Shown here: positions 8,263-16,547 of the stretch, one piece after another
How positions within the stretch are numbered: position 1 is the first letter of the stretch
Layout of the letters: every line of letters starts with the position of its first letter
DNA from: UBA4132 sp037133675
GTDB lineage: Bacteria > Pseudomonadota > Gammaproteobacteria > Methylococcales > Methylomonadaceae
Direction of reading: 5' to 3'
Length of the DNA: 64,000 nt
Assembly: GCA_037133675.1 (NCBI GenBank)
Contig: JBAXNR010000003.1
Span: 25,657-89,656 of the forward strand
The notes under the pieces: model-generated
Seen by the model: only the letters and a program-made list of their open reading frames with translations
Database searches by the model: none
What the model was told of the DNA's origin: nothing
Program-made: the position numbers and the translations under genes

Positions 8263-9027
8263 ATGTTTTTAATTCCAGACCCTGTCGTTCGTTTTTTTCA
8301 CCGCATGGCTTCACCACCTCATTTTTACGCGCTTAGCGAAAAATTAATGCCGTGGCTAGTGGTGATTTTTGTGTTATTAACCGCTGCTGGATTGTATGGC
8401 GGCTTATATTTAGCCCCCTCTGATTATCAGCAAGGTGATAGTTATCGCATTATTTATATTCATGTGCCTAGCGCGTGGATGTCGCTGTTTATTTATATCG
8501 TCATGGCAGTTGCTGGCGGTATTGGCTTAATATGGCGCATTAAATTGGCGGAAGTGGTTGCAATTAGCAGTGCGCCGATTGGTGCAAGTTTCACCTTCAT
8601 TGCCTTAGTGACTGGCTCATTATGGGGAAAACCGATGTGGGGAACGTGGTGGGTGTGGGATGCGCGGCTCACCTCCGAACTGATTTTATTGTTTTTGTAT
8701 CTGGGCGTGATTGGTTTGTATGGTGCGATAGATGACAAGCGTGTCGCTTCCAAAGCGATTGCCATTTTAGCGTTAGTCGGCGTGGTCAATATTCCCATTA
8801 TTCATTATTCAGTCGAATGGTGGAATACCCTGCATCAAGGTCCGACGGTAACTAAAATGGATAAGCCGTCAATTCATGTCACTATGCTAGTGCCGCTGTT
8901 ATTAATGGCATTATCCTTTAAAATATATTATGTCATTGCCATGTTGCAACGGGCGCGAGTCGAATTATTACAGCGTGAACGCAATGCGCAATGGGTGAAA
9001 ACACTGTTACAGGAGAAGCAATCATGA
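8263..9027 (+). CDS. ccmC: CcmC, heme-handling subunit of the cytochrome c maturation system I
   Basis: This 254-residue polytopic membrane protein has the periplasmic tryptophan-rich heme-binding motif WGTWWVWDAR (126-135) and conserved flanking histidines (IHVPSAW near 67; IIHYSVEWWNTLHQG near 182). In the family, CcmC presents heme to CcmE at the periplasmic face of the inner membrane. Its stop overlaps the ccmD start (ATGA). The usual ccmA and ccmB upstream genes are absent; parB precedes it. Confidence 0.95.
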   Translation: MFLIPDPVVRFFHRMASPPHFYALSEKLMPWLVVIFVLLTAAGLYGGLYLAPSDYQQGDSYRIIYIHVPSAWMSLFIYIVMAVAGGIGLIWRIKLAEVVAISSAPIGASFTFIALVTGSLWGKPMWGTWWVWDARLTSELILLFLYLGVIGLYGAIDDKRVASKAIAILALVGVVNIPIIHYSVEWWNTLHQGPTVTKMDKPSIHVTMLVPLLLMALSFKIYYVIAMLQRARVELLQRERNAQWVKTLLQEKQS

Positions 9028-9197
9028 CTTTTAACAGCTTAGCTGAATTTTTGGCAATGGGTGGTTACGCCTTTTATGTGTGGACTTCTTATGGGCTAAC
9101 GCTGGTTGTTTTGCTTGCCAATATCATTATTCCAATCTGGCAACGCAAACAACTTTTGCGCTCTTTATCTCTTAAGCAACAACGGTTAGAAAAATGA
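9024..9197 (+). CDS. ccmD: CcmD, small membrane adaptor of cytochrome c maturation
   Basis: A 57-residue protein with one transmembrane helix (about 17-39) and a basic C-terminal tail, typical of CcmD in size and in the motif GGYAFYVWTSYG. The ATG at 9024 overlaps the ccmC stop and has AGGAG at 9011-9015; an upstream in-frame GTG at 8991 lies inside ccmC and is less likely. In the family CcmD helps release holo-CcmE from the CcmABC complex. Its own stop overlaps the ccmE ATG. Confidence 0.9.
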   Translation: MTFNSLAEFLAMGGYAFYVWTSYGLTLVVLLANIIIPIWQRKQLLRSLSLKQQRLEK

Positions 9198-9637
9198 AAC
9201 CTGCTAGAAAACAACGCTTAATACTCATCGGTTTAATGGTTATCGGTGCGAGTATTGCCACTGCCTTTGCCCTTAAATCGTTTAATGAAAACTTGATGTA
9301 CTTTTTTTCTACCACCGATGTTATCGATGGTAAAGCTCCCAAAGACGCGTTATTTCGTTTAGGTGGCATGGTGATTAAAGGCACAGTCGAACGCCCGAAT
9401 GATGGCATGATGGTACGTTTTAAACTCACCGACTTTAGCAAAGAAGTCACGGTTGAATACACTGGCATATTGCCCGATTTATTTCGTGAAGGTCAGGGCA
9501 TTGTCGCGCATGGCAAACTCAATGACAAAGGCGTGTTTATTGCCGAAGAAGTATTAGCCAAGCATGATGAAAATTATATGCCGCCTGAAGTAAAAAGCAG
9601 TTTGAAAAATCAACCCACACCCACAAAACAGGAATAG
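9194..9637 (+). CDS. ccmE: CcmE, periplasmic heme chaperone
   Basis: This 147-residue protein has an N-terminal signal anchor (about 8-27) and the OB-fold CcmE domain. The heme-attachment motif LAKHDENYMP is present, with His124 as the covalent heme ligand and Tyr128 as axial ligand. The chaperone receives heme from CcmC/CcmD and passes it to the CcmF/H ligase. It is the last recognisable ccm gene here; ccmF, ccmG and ccmH do not follow, so the remaining maturation genes must be elsewhere. Confidence 0.95.
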   Translation: MKPARKQRLILIGLMVIGASIATAFALKSFNENLMYFFSTTDVIDGKAPKDALFRLGGMVIKGTVERPNDGMMVRFKLTDFSKEVTVEYTGILPDLFREGQGIVAHGKLNDKGVFIAEEVLAKHDENYMPPEVKSSLKNQPTPTKQE

Positions 9638-9640
9638 CTC

Positions 9641-10057
9641 ATGTACGAATACAAAGTATCGCGCTTATATAGAGTAGTCGATGGTGACACTATTGAAATA
9701 GACATTGATTTAGGATTTGATGTCGCCATTCATAAGATGGTTCGTCTGGCAGGCATAGATACGCCTGAAAGTCGCACTAAAGATGTTTACGAAAAAAAAC
9801 TTGGCTTGGAAGCTAAAGAATGGTTAAAAACCCGATTAAAAGACGCTGAGAACATCCGTATTAAAACTGAAAAACCCGATAGTACCGAGAAATTTGGCAG
9901 AATTCTTGGCTGGTTATACACTGGCAATGAGTCTGTCTCAATCAATGAAACTATGATACAAGAAGGCTATGCGTGGTCGTATCTGGGTGAGAAAAAGGTA
10001 AAAGATTTCGCGCTACTTGAAAAGCGTCGTCAGGAAGCAGCAGCAAAGAATGTGTGA
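9641..10057 (+). CDS. Thermonuclease (SNase-like) fold protein
   Basis: This 138-residue protein has the staphylococcal-nuclease landmarks: VVDGDTIEIDID, VRLAGIDTPESR with the conserved Arg and acidic residues, and EKFGRILGWLY near 85-95. No signal peptide or lipobox is seen, so it is predicted cytoplasmic, unlike many secreted thermonucleases. It starts 3 bases after the ccmE stop and may be read through with it, but a role in cytochrome biogenesis is not implied. It ends convergently with the TerC-like gene. Confidence 0.8.
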   Translation: MYEYKVSRLYRVVDGDTIEIDIDLGFDVAIHKMVRLAGIDTPESRTKDVYEKKLGLEAKEWLKTRLKDAENIRIKTEKPDSTEKFGRILGWLYTGNESVSINETMIQEGYAWSYLGEKKVKDFALLEKRRQEAAAKNV

Positions 10058-10066
10058 TTGCTGTAA

Positions 10067-10091
10067 GTAGGTGCGAATTTATTCGCGCTTA
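10067..10091. repeat. Short dispersed palindrome (GCGAATTTATTCGC type)
   Basis: GTAGGTGCGAATTTATTCGC is a near-symmetric element just after the nuclease gene, with core arms GCGAAT/ATTCGC. I recognise this sort of element as a common intergenic repeat in related genomes; the assignment is from memory of the type, not from a search. Confidence 0.35.
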
Positions 10092-10097
10092 CACACA

Positions 10098-10142
10098 ACG
10101 CGGTAAAGTTGGGTTTGGTATGTAAATCCAACTTTACTGCGT
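10098..10142. terminator. Stem-loop between convergent nuclease and TerC-like genes
   Basis: ACGCGGTAAAGTTGG (10098-10112) pairs with CCAACTTTACTGCGT (10128-10142) with one mismatch in 15, loop 15 bases. The element sits between convergent genes, so it may act as a two-way terminator, although no U-run is present. It could equally be a REP-like palindrome. Confidence 0.4.
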
Positions 10143-10150
10143 ATTAGCCG

Positions 10151-11158
10151 TTATGCAGCGTTTTGTCTTTTATATAAAATAGAGGAATAAACCGATAGCG
10201 CGATTAATACCGCACCGACTAAACCAGTGATGACTTCTGGAATTTCATGAACCATGCTGATTAACATGATAGCCGCTAGTGTACCAATGGCGTAATGTGC
10301 TCCATGTTCTAAAAATACATATTCATCCAACGTGCCTTGACGCACTAAGTAGACAGTTAAACTCCGCACGAACATTGCACCAATCGCTAAACCTAGCATG
10401 ATGATAACCACGTCTTGAGTAATCGCAAACGCGCCGATAACACCATCAAATGAAAACGATGCGTCTAACACTTCAAGGTATAAAAAGCTCATCGCACTGC
10501 CTTTTTTCAAAGCATTGGCAAGTTCTTCGCCTTCTTCTTCATCTTCAAATAAAGCCGCCATACTGCCAACGACAACATATAGCATCACCCCGCCGACACC
10601 TGCCATTAACACTTCAAAACGGATAGGTTCGGGTAGCCAATGATTAATTAACAGTAATAATCCCAATGATAGTATCACTTCGATGGATTCGAGTTTACCG
10701 AAATCAGATAATTTTTCTTCGATATAGCCTAGCCAATGCAATTCTTTCTCAGAGTTAAAAATGAACGAGAAAAATACCATTAGCAAAAACATACCACCAA
10801 AGGCGGCAATTTCGACATGAGCGTGATTTAAATGTTCTGCATAAGTGGCGGGATTGTGTAATGCCATTTCCGCCACGCCGAAAAAGCCCATGCCTGTCGC
10901 GACAGAAACAATCGCGATAGGGAATATTAAGCGCATTCCAAAGACCGCGACCAAAATACCGTAGGTTAGAAAGTACTGCTGCCAGCGTTCATCCATGCGT
11001 TTTAGAATGGAGGCATTCACCACAGCGTTATCAAATGATAAACTCACTTCCAAAACACCTAGAATAATGGCGATAAACGCGCCCATTAATCCACCCCAAA
11101 AAAGCGCGGCGGCTAAACAAACTGCTGTTACGATAAAAGAAAGACGAAAATGCTGCAT
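10151..11158 (-). CDS. TerC/DUF475-family integral membrane protein
   Basis: This 335-residue protein has about eight to nine transmembrane segments. It carries the TerC-type acidic motifs in membrane helices, LGVLEVSLSFDNAVVNA (about 34-50) and LEVLDASFSFDGVIGAFA (about 226-243), each with conserved Asp/Asn. TerC relatives are linked to metal-ion export and tellurite resistance; the DUF475 branch has no settled substrate. A cytoplasmic acidic loop (FEDEEEGEELANALKKG) lies between the two halves. It stands alone between a convergent gene and a stem-loop. Confidence 0.85.
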   Translation of the reverse strand: MQHFRLSFIVTAVCLAAALFWGGLMGAFIAIILGVLEVSLSFDNAVVNASILKRMDERWQQYFLTYGILVAVFGMRLIFPIAIVSVATGMGFFGVAEMALHNPATYAEHLNHAHVEIAAFGGMFLLMVFFSFIFNSEKELHWLGYIEEKLSDFGKLESIEVILSLGLLLLINHWLPEPIRFEVLMAGVGGVMLYVVVGSMAALFEDEEEGEELANALKKGSAMSFLYLEVLDASFSFDGVIGAFAITQDVVIIMLGLAIGAMFVRSLTVYLVRQGTLDEYVFLEHGAHYAIGTLAAIMLISMVHEIPEVITGLVGAVLIALSVYSSILYKRQNAA

Positions 11159-11259
11159 AAAAATACCTATCGGTTACTGTTTTAGTTGAGCAACTATAAG
11201 TCGATTTATTTTAAAATCAACTTTTAATGAAACTGACTGAATGACAAAATAGAATTGCA

Positions 11260-11290
11260 CGGATAACATCCCTTGAAGGGATGTTATCCG
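11260..11290. terminator. Perfect 15-bp stem-loop downstream of cytochrome c4 gene
   Basis: CGGATAACATCCCTT (11260-11274) is perfectly matched by AAGGGATGTTATCCG (11276-11290). It lies about 100 bases beyond the cytochrome stop in its direction of transcription and upstream of the TerC-like gene. The strong stem suggests a terminator or a REP-like palindrome; on the minus strand it is followed by an AT-rich but not U-run sequence. Confidence 0.45.
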
Positions 11291-11332
11291 TTGTTCTACT
11301 TTAAAGATTAACTAGGAGGGAAGTAGATTAAA

Positions 11333-11366
11333 GCGTTCGTACCGAGTTCGTCGAAGCATGAGCGGT
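11333..11366. repeat. Degenerate dispersed repeat (GTTCGTACCGAGTTCGTCGAA type)
   Basis: The stretch contains CGTTCGTACCGAGTTCGTCG followed by AAGCATGAGCGG. It resembles the widespread intergenic element built on 'GTTCG...GAG(C/T)TTGTCGAA...GAACGG'. A second degenerate copy is at 23151-23207. Recognition is by pattern only. Confidence 0.35.
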
Positions 11367-11386
11367 TGCTTAGCTACTCCCAGAAA

Positions 11387-11950
11387 TTATAAAGAGCCAA
11401 AATAAGCCGCTAACGCCTTAATATCCTCTTCAGAAATTGATCCTGCAATTGCCTGCATGTGACCATTTTTACGCGAACCTTCTTTAAAGCTGGTTAATTG
11501 CTTAATCAAGTAATCAGGTTGTTGACCTGCTAAGCGGGGAAACTGCCCATTACCCACGCCGTTTTCACCATGACAACCCATGCACATCGCCGATTTAGTT
11601 TGTGCTGTCTTAGCCAAAGTAGCATCACCGCCCGCTTTAGCGGCAGGTAGGCTAGAAAAATAAGCCGCCAAATTATCCATGTCCGCATCACTCAAATCCG
11701 CCGCTATAGGTTGCATGATAGGACTGTTGCGGCTTGCCGCCTTAAATGCTTTCAATTGAATAACGATATAAGTCGCTTGCTGGGCGGCTAAACTAGGAAA
11801 TTGCGTACTACCTTCACCTTTTGCGCCGTGACAACCTGTACAGTTAGTAGCTTTTTGTTCGCCTGCTGCTTTATCAACCGCCAAAACGGGCATTGCCAAA
11901 AAAAAGCTAAGCAATAAAGAAACGGTAATCGATTTTTTTAGGGTATTCAT
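11387..11950 (-). CDS. Periplasmic diheme cytochrome c4
   Basis: This 187-residue protein has a Sec signal peptide (cleavage near AVLAV/DKAAG at 24-27) and two cytochrome c domains. The heme motifs are CTGCH (37-41) and CMGCH (123-127). Candidate axial methionines are Met79 (SPIMQPIAADL) and Met154 (GHMQAIAG). The tandem architecture and length match cytochrome c4, an electron carrier between the bc1 complex or dehydrogenases and terminal oxidases in the periplasm. It is monocistronic, with a stem-loop downstream. Confidence 0.9.
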   Translation of the reverse strand: MNTLKKSITVSLLLSFFLAMPVLAVDKAAGEQKATNCTGCHGAKGEGSTQFPSLAAQQATYIVIQLKAFKAASRNSPIMQPIAADLSDADMDNLAAYFSSLPAAKAGGDATLAKTAQTKSAMCMGCHGENGVGNGQFPRLAGQQPDYLIKQLTSFKEGSRKNGHMQAIAGSISEEDIKALAAYFGSL

Positions 11951-12088
11951 AACTCACCTCATATTATTAATGGATTGTTGCTGAAAACAAAAAGACGTTG
12001 TTAGCGATTGATATTTAAGTAAGAATACCGTAAAAATAAAATATCTGGTATCCCTTTGTTTTACATTTTTATATGGCTGCTTAGCGTT

Positions 12089-12145
12089 ATCATGAGAATT
12101 ATTGAACACGCGTGTTCTGTGACGCTCATTTTGCAATCTCATGAT
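12089..12145. promoter_or_regulatory. Nested inverted repeats in the pheS leader
   Basis: An outer perfect 9-bp inverted repeat, ATCATGAGA (12089-12097) and TCTCATGAT (12137-12145), encloses a perfect 14-bp palindrome GAACACGCGTGTTC (12104-12117). The structure ends 37 bases before the pheS ATG. It could be a regulator-binding site or an RNA leader structure. It does not show the short Phe-rich leader peptide of the enteric pheST attenuator. Confidence 0.45.
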
Positions 12146-12182
12146 AAAATTACCAGCTTTTTAACACACAGCGACACACAAT

Positions 12183-13202
12183 ATGTCCACATCCCTAGAT
12201 GAACTTCTCGCACAAGCCTTACAAGAGCTTGCTGCTGCCTCCGACCTGATACAGCTTGATGCCGTGCGTGTGCATTATTTAGGTAAAAAAGGCTTGTTTA
12301 CCGAACAAATGAAAGAACTCGGTAAACTTGATCCAGAACAACGCCGCGCTGTTGGGCAAGTGATCAATCAAGCCAAAGACAGTTTTCAAACGCAACTGGA
12401 AGCCAAAAAAACCGAATTGGAATCAGCGGCACTGACTGCACGACTAGCCAGTGAACGCATAGATGTCACGTTAGCAGGTCGTGGTCAAGCAGTGGCTGGT
12501 TTGCATCCTGTCACTACCACGCTAAGACGCATCAATAAAATTTTTGCCAGTGTGGGTTTTCAAGTGGTCGAAGGCCCTGAAATTGAAGATGATTATCACA
12601 ATTTTGAAGCCTTAAATATTCCCGCGCATCATCCAGCGCGTGCTATGCACGACACTTTTTATTTTGACGCGCATCGGGTATTAAGAACCCACACCTCACC
12701 CGTACAGATTCGGGTCATGGAATCGGAAACACCTCCATTAAAAGTGATTGCACCTGGTCGCGTGTACCGTTGTGATTCTGATATTACCCACACACCGATG
12801 TTTCACCAAGTGGAAGGCTTTTTAGTCGATACCGATGTCAGTTTTGCCGATTTAAAAGGCGTGGTTTATGAGTTTTTACGCGCATTTTTTGAGAAAGATA
12901 TTCAAGTCCGCTTCCGTCCGTCGTATTTTCCATTTACTGAACCGTCCGCAGAAGTCGATATTGAATGCGTAATGTGTGGCGGTGAAGGTTGCCGCGTCTG
13001 TAGTCACACAGGTTGGTTAGAAGTCATGGGTTGCGGCATGATACATCCAGAAGTATTTAAAGCAGTCAATATTGATAGCGAACGCTACAGCGGTTTTGCG
13101 TTTGGCATGGGCGTTGAACGCTTGGCAATGCTGCGTTATGGCATTAATGATTTACGGTTATTTTTTGAAAATGACCTGAAATTTTTACAGCAGTTTCATT
13201 GA
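12183..13202 (+). CDS. pheS: Phenylalanyl-tRNA synthetase alpha subunit
   Basis: This 339-residue class II synthetase alpha chain has an N-terminal coiled-coil arm (about 1-90). The catalytic core shows motif 2 (HTSPVQIRVME, FHQVEGFLVD) and motif 3 (GFAFGMGVERLAMLRYGI). The Cys cluster CVMCGGEGCRVCSHTGW is typical of bacterial PheS. It charges tRNA-Phe as an alpha2-beta2 enzyme with PheT. Unusually, pheT does not follow: a repeat and convergent minus-strand genes lie downstream, so the beta subunit must be encoded elsewhere. Confidence 0.95.
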   Translation: MSTSLDELLAQALQELAAASDLIQLDAVRVHYLGKKGLFTEQMKELGKLDPEQRRAVGQVINQAKDSFQTQLEAKKTELESAALTARLASERIDVTLAGRGQAVAGLHPVTTTLRRINKIFASVGFQVVEGPEIEDDYHNFEALNIPAHHPARAMHDTFYFDAHRVLRTHTSPVQIRVMESETPPLKVIAPGRVYRCDSDITHTPMFHQVEGFLVDTDVSFADLKGVVYEFLRAFFEKDIQVRFRPSYFPFTEPSAEVDIECVMCGGEGCRVCSHTGWLEVMGCGMIHPEVFKAVNIDSERYSGFAFGMGVERLAMLRYGINDLRLFFENDLKFLQQFH

Positions 13203-13210
13203 TTAATAGC

Positions 13211-13234
13211 TTGGGGTGAGTTTACGAACCCCAA
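13211..13234. repeat. TTGGGGT...ACCCCAA palindromic repeat after pheS
   Basis: TTGGGGT and ACCCCAA arms flank GAGTTTACGA immediately after the pheS stop. The element resembles the first hairpin of the larger repeats at 33181-33262 and 61081-61163. It may also serve as terminator for pheS and the convergent J-domain gene. Confidence 0.45.
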
Positions 13235-13235
13235 C

Positions 13236-14030
13236 TTACCGCGCTATCAACGCCCCCAGTTCAGCCCGTAAGCCTTGCTCTAGGTCAGCAAAATAATCAT
13301 CTTTGCTGGTAATAGTCTGCATACACAAATAAGTTTCATCGGCTTGCAGGCGTTGTATATCGGCTTCTAACGCGGCAATGCGTTCGCGTAAGGCGGCTAT
13401 TTTGCTTTGTAATATCGCTTTGTCAGTAATGCTATCGGAGGCTGTGCTTAAAGTCGCGCCAGTTTCTAGCGAGTGCAAAATATCCAGAACGCGCTGTAAA
13501 TCTTGGCGGCGATAGGCATCATTGAGTGCTTTAAAAAAACTCTGTGCCTTGGGCTTTAAATTCATCGGCGAGTTTATCAGGATGACATAAACGGCTGGCT
13601 TTGCGATACGCGGCTTTGAGTTGCTGTTGCTCTTCTGGCGTTAACGTCTGCGGCGCGTCTTGGAGTTGTTGCTGGTAACTCTGTTCAAAGTTTTCATAAT
13701 CCTGTTGGGCTTCTTGCTGTTCGGCGGTGTCATGACTGAACAATTCAGCGCGTTTTTTCAAAATCGCTTCAATCAAACTGCCTAAACGCCGCACACATCG
13801 CTGTTGAATTCATTGATTTGCCGCTCCAAGTCCGCTTGGGTGTCGGTTTTGTCATTCAAACGATTTTCTAGCAGTTTCAATTCCAGTTTCAGCCCTTGAA
13901 TCTGCTGGTTTTGAAACACCATCACGCCGCTGTTGTCGTGTTTATACTGCTCAATCAACTGAATCACATACTGGAATCGCTTAGTGCTGATAAGTGCCAA
14001 AATCTGTTTTACTTTTTCATCCAACGGCAA
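13236..14030 (-). pseudogene. J-domain (DnaJ-like) protein gene broken by two frameshifts
   Basis: Three overlapping minus-strand frames join into one protein of about 265 residues. Segment one (14030-13782) is coiled coil, MPLDEKVKQILALIS to QINEFNSD. Segment two (13794-13531) continues RRLGSLIEAILKKRAELF and holds most of a J domain with the HPD motif (LCHPDKLADEFKAQ). Segment three (13565-13236) completes it with AQSFFKALNDAYRRQDLQRV and a coiled tail. Dropping two bases of a TG repeat near 13793-13797 restores the first junction; dropping one G near 13548-13549 restores the second. HPD is the Hsp70-stimulating motif. This is either a recent pseudogene or has two sequencing errors. The first frame uses a TTG start overlapping the upstream membrane-protein gene. 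Confidence 0.75.
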
Positions 14031-14683
14031 GTAAATTTTTTAGCAATCAGTGGAAATAAACCTAATAAAACAAATGAACCGACCAAAATAGGCGATAAGA
14101 TGCCCGATAAAGAATCCAACTTACCTAGTTGTGTGCCTGCATTTACATACACCAGCGTTCCTGCCAACATTCCTAGCTGACTGATTCCGTAAAAACTTCT
14201 GATGTTTAGCGTAGTTAAGCCCATCAATAAATTAATCATAAAAAAAGGAAACAACGGCACAAGTCGCAAAGTGAATAAATAATATTCGCCATCGCGTTCT
14301 ATACCTTCATTAATAGTCTTAAGATGTTCACCGAACTTCGCTTGTACTGTGTCTCTAAATAAAAATCGCGCACTTAAAAATGCCAAACTAGCCCCGATAG
14401 TTGAGGCAAAAGAAACGATCACCGTTCCCCAAAATAAGCCAAAAATAGCCCCACCTGCCAAGGTCAAAATAGTCGCACCAGGTAACGATAAGGCAGTCAC
14501 TGCAATATAAAGCAAGGCATAGCTAGCCAAGGCTTGCAGGGGCTGGGTATGATAAAAATCGACAATGCTAGTCTGTTGTCCTTTAAGTGCGGCTAAGCTT
14601 AAAAACTGTTGTCCACCAAGGTAGAAAAAACCAGCTATCGCGCTGATCATAACGATCAGTAAGATAATCCGTGAATTATTCAT
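14009..14683 (-). CDS. TVP38/TMEM64 (VTT) family inner-membrane protein
   Basis: This 224-residue protein has about five to six hydrophobic segments and the VTT landmarks GGAIFGLFWG, SARFLFRD and LRLVPLFPFFMINLLMGLT. Family members (E. coli YdjX/YdjZ type) are membrane proteins, linked in some cases to lipid scrambling or transport; the exact role here is unknown. The ATG at 14683 is chosen because AGGTG lies six bases upstream; GTG and ATG codons at 14692 and 14689 are alternatives. Its 3' end overlaps the start of the broken J-domain gene. Confidence 0.8.
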   Translation of the reverse strand: MNNSRIILLIVMISAIAGFFYLGGQQFLSLAALKGQQTSIVDFYHTQPLQALASYALLYIAVTALSLPGATILTLAGGAIFGLFWGTVIVSFASTIGASLAFLSARFLFRDTVQAKFGEHLKTINEGIERDGEYYLFTLRLVPLFPFFMINLLMGLTTLNIRSFYGISQLGMLAGTLVYVNAGTQLGKLDSLSGILSPILVGSFVLLGLFPLIAKKFTCRWMKK

Positions 14684-14889
14684 GTGCATCACCTATAAAA
14701 TTTAAAAGGCTATTTTTGCGTCATTACAGGCTTAAATTCAGCATAAATCTCAAATTCAACTGGTGGTCAAGTCAAATGATTTACGCACGAAAAAGCTTAA
14801 CGATTTTTTTATTGTGCTGATGATAGTATCTTTATCGATTTTTAGTATTCCAAGTTAGAACTACCACTCTTAGAACAGTGTAACAGCCG

Positions 14890-15729
14890 TTATTTAGAAA
14901 AATACAGGTTATCAATTAAACGTGTTTTCCCTAGTTTTGCTGCTACTAATAATACCAAATCAATATCATCGGACTGAGCGGGGGCTAAATCGCTACTACG
15001 GCAAATGCGAAAATACTCAGGTGCAAAACCTGCTTGCTGTAAAAAAGATACTGTTTGCTGCTCTATTGCTGCGTAATCATTGCCCGCTATAATCGTTGCA
15101 CGCGCTACGCACAAAGATTGATACAGCAACGGTGCGATTTTTTGTTGTTCTGGGGTCAAATAAGCGTTTCTTGAACTCATGGCTAAGCCGTTGGCTTCGC
15201 GTACTGTCTCCACACCGATGATGTCCACAGGAATATTCAAATCCTTGACCATGATGCGAATCACCGCCAGTTGCTGAAAATCTTTTAGCCCGAATAAAGC
15301 AATCGTCGGTTGCACCATATTGAATAATTTGCAAACCACTGTTGCCACACCATCAAAATGTCCAACGCGTGACGCGCCACAATGAATGGTTGATAGTCCT
15401 GCCACGCTGATAACGGTTTTTGCATCGGGAGCGTACATTTCGGCAACAGCGGGTAGAAATAATAAATCGGTTTCTATGGCTTGCAGTTTTTCTTGGTCTT
15501 GGGTTTCAGTACGCGGATAGCTGTCAAAATCTTCACCCACGCCAAATTGGGTAGGATTAACAAAAATACTGACCACGACTTTATCGGCTTTTTGTTTAGC
15601 TAGTTTAACTAACTGGCAATGCCCCGCGTGCAAATTACCCATCGTTGGTACAAAGGCAATGCTGTAACCTGCGGCTTTCCAAGTGTTGATGGTGGGACGT
15701 AGAACTTCGATGGTGTTGACTATCTGCAT
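14890..15729 (-). CDS. panC: Pantothenate synthetase
   Basis: This 279-residue enzyme has the HIGH-like motif in PTMGNLHAGH, the KMSKS-like region, SIFVNPTQFGVGEDFDSYPRT, and LFGLKDFQQLAVI. It joins pantoate and beta-alanine with ATP in the cytoplasm. It is the last gene of pcnB-folK-panB-panC and begins two bases after the panB stop. No panD follows in this window, so beta-alanine supply is encoded elsewhere. Confidence 0.95.
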   Translation of the reverse strand: MQIVNTIEVLRPTINTWKAAGYSIAFVPTMGNLHAGHCQLVKLAKQKADKVVVSIFVNPTQFGVGEDFDSYPRTETQDQEKLQAIETDLLFLPAVAEMYAPDAKTVISVAGLSTIHCGASRVGHFDGVATVVCKLFNMVQPTIALFGLKDFQQLAVIRIMVKDLNIPVDIIGVETVREANGLAMSSRNAYLTPEQQKIAPLLYQSLCVARATIIAGNDYAAIEQQTVSFLQQAGFAPEYFRICRSSDLAPAQSDDIDLVLLVAAKLGKTRLIDNLYFSK

Positions 15730-15731
15730 AA

Positions 15732-16547
15732 TTAAAAACTGTGTTCAGAGCTTGGGAATTGGTGTTGTTTAACGGCATTTTGATAGGCGGCAATTGCCTC
15801 ACTAATACTGCTTGCATCCTGCATAAAGTTTCTGGAAAAGCGTGGAGCTTTGCCGATGCTTATACCTAGCATATCGTACAGCACTAGCACTTGTCCGTCA
15901 CAATCAATCCCCGCGCCGATACCAATGACGGGGATAGTTAATTGTTGGCTAATGGTTTTAGCGAGTGCGGCAGGTACGCATTCCAAAACTAATAAACTCG
16001 CGCCAGCTTGCTGGAGTTGATAAGCATCATTCACTATTTTATCGGCATCAACATTAGTTTTGCCTTGTACTTTATAACTACCGAGCTGGTTAATTTGTTG
16101 CGGTAATAAGCCTAAATGCCCACACACGGGAATGCCTTGCTCGACTAAAAAGCGCGTTGTTTCTATTTTTGCGCCTTCAAGTTTGACCATTTGTGCGCCA
16201 CTTTTTTGCATCAATTGTGCGGCATTTTGGGCGGCGATTAACGGCGTTGAATAAGTCATAAATGGTAAGTCGGCGATAATAAAGGCTCGCCGCCGTGCCT
16301 CTGCAACGCATCGAGTATGGTAAACCATGTCTTCAATGGTAACAGGCAAGGTGCTTTGTTGTCCTTGTATCACCATGCCTAAAGAATCGCCGACCAATAA
16401 TATGTCTATGCCAACTTGGTCACATAACGCGCTAAAACTGGCATCGTAAGCGGTTAAACAGGTGATTTTTTCGCCGCGTTGTTTCATGGCGGCAATATCG
16501 GTGACGGTTAGCGTTTTTATCGCATTGCCGTAAAGTGTTTGATTCAT
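15732..16547 (-). CDS. panB: 3-methyl-2-oxobutanoate hydroxymethyltransferase
   Basis: This 271-residue TIM-barrel enzyme shows KITCLTAYDASFSALCD, LLVGDSLGMVIQG with the metal-binding Asp, MVKLEGA, and IGIGAGIDCDGQVLV. It uses 5,10-methylene-tetrahydrofolate to make ketopantoate. Its start overlaps the folK stop by four bases, so folate and pantothenate genes are coupled here, as in many gammaproteobacteria. Confidence 0.95.
   Translation of the reverse strand: MNQTLYGNAIKTLTVTDIAAMKQRGEKITCLTAYDASFSALCDQVGIDILLVGDSLGMVIQGQQSTLPVTIEDMVYHTRCVAEARRRAFIIADLPFMTYSTPLIAAQNAAQLMQKSGAQMVKLEGAKIETTRFLVEQGIPVCGHLGLLPQQINQLGSYKVQGKTNVDADKIVNDAYQLQQAGASLLVLECVPAALAKTISQQLTIPVIGIGAGIDCDGQVLVLYDMLGISIGKAPRFSRNFMQDASSISEAIAAYQNAVKQHQFPSSEHSF

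Noticed and set aside
11260..11290. Riboswitch for the TerC-like gene
   Set aside because: Although TerC-like genes can follow metal riboswitches, this is a single simple hairpin without conserved multi-stem architecture and is equally explained as the terminator of the cytochrome gene.
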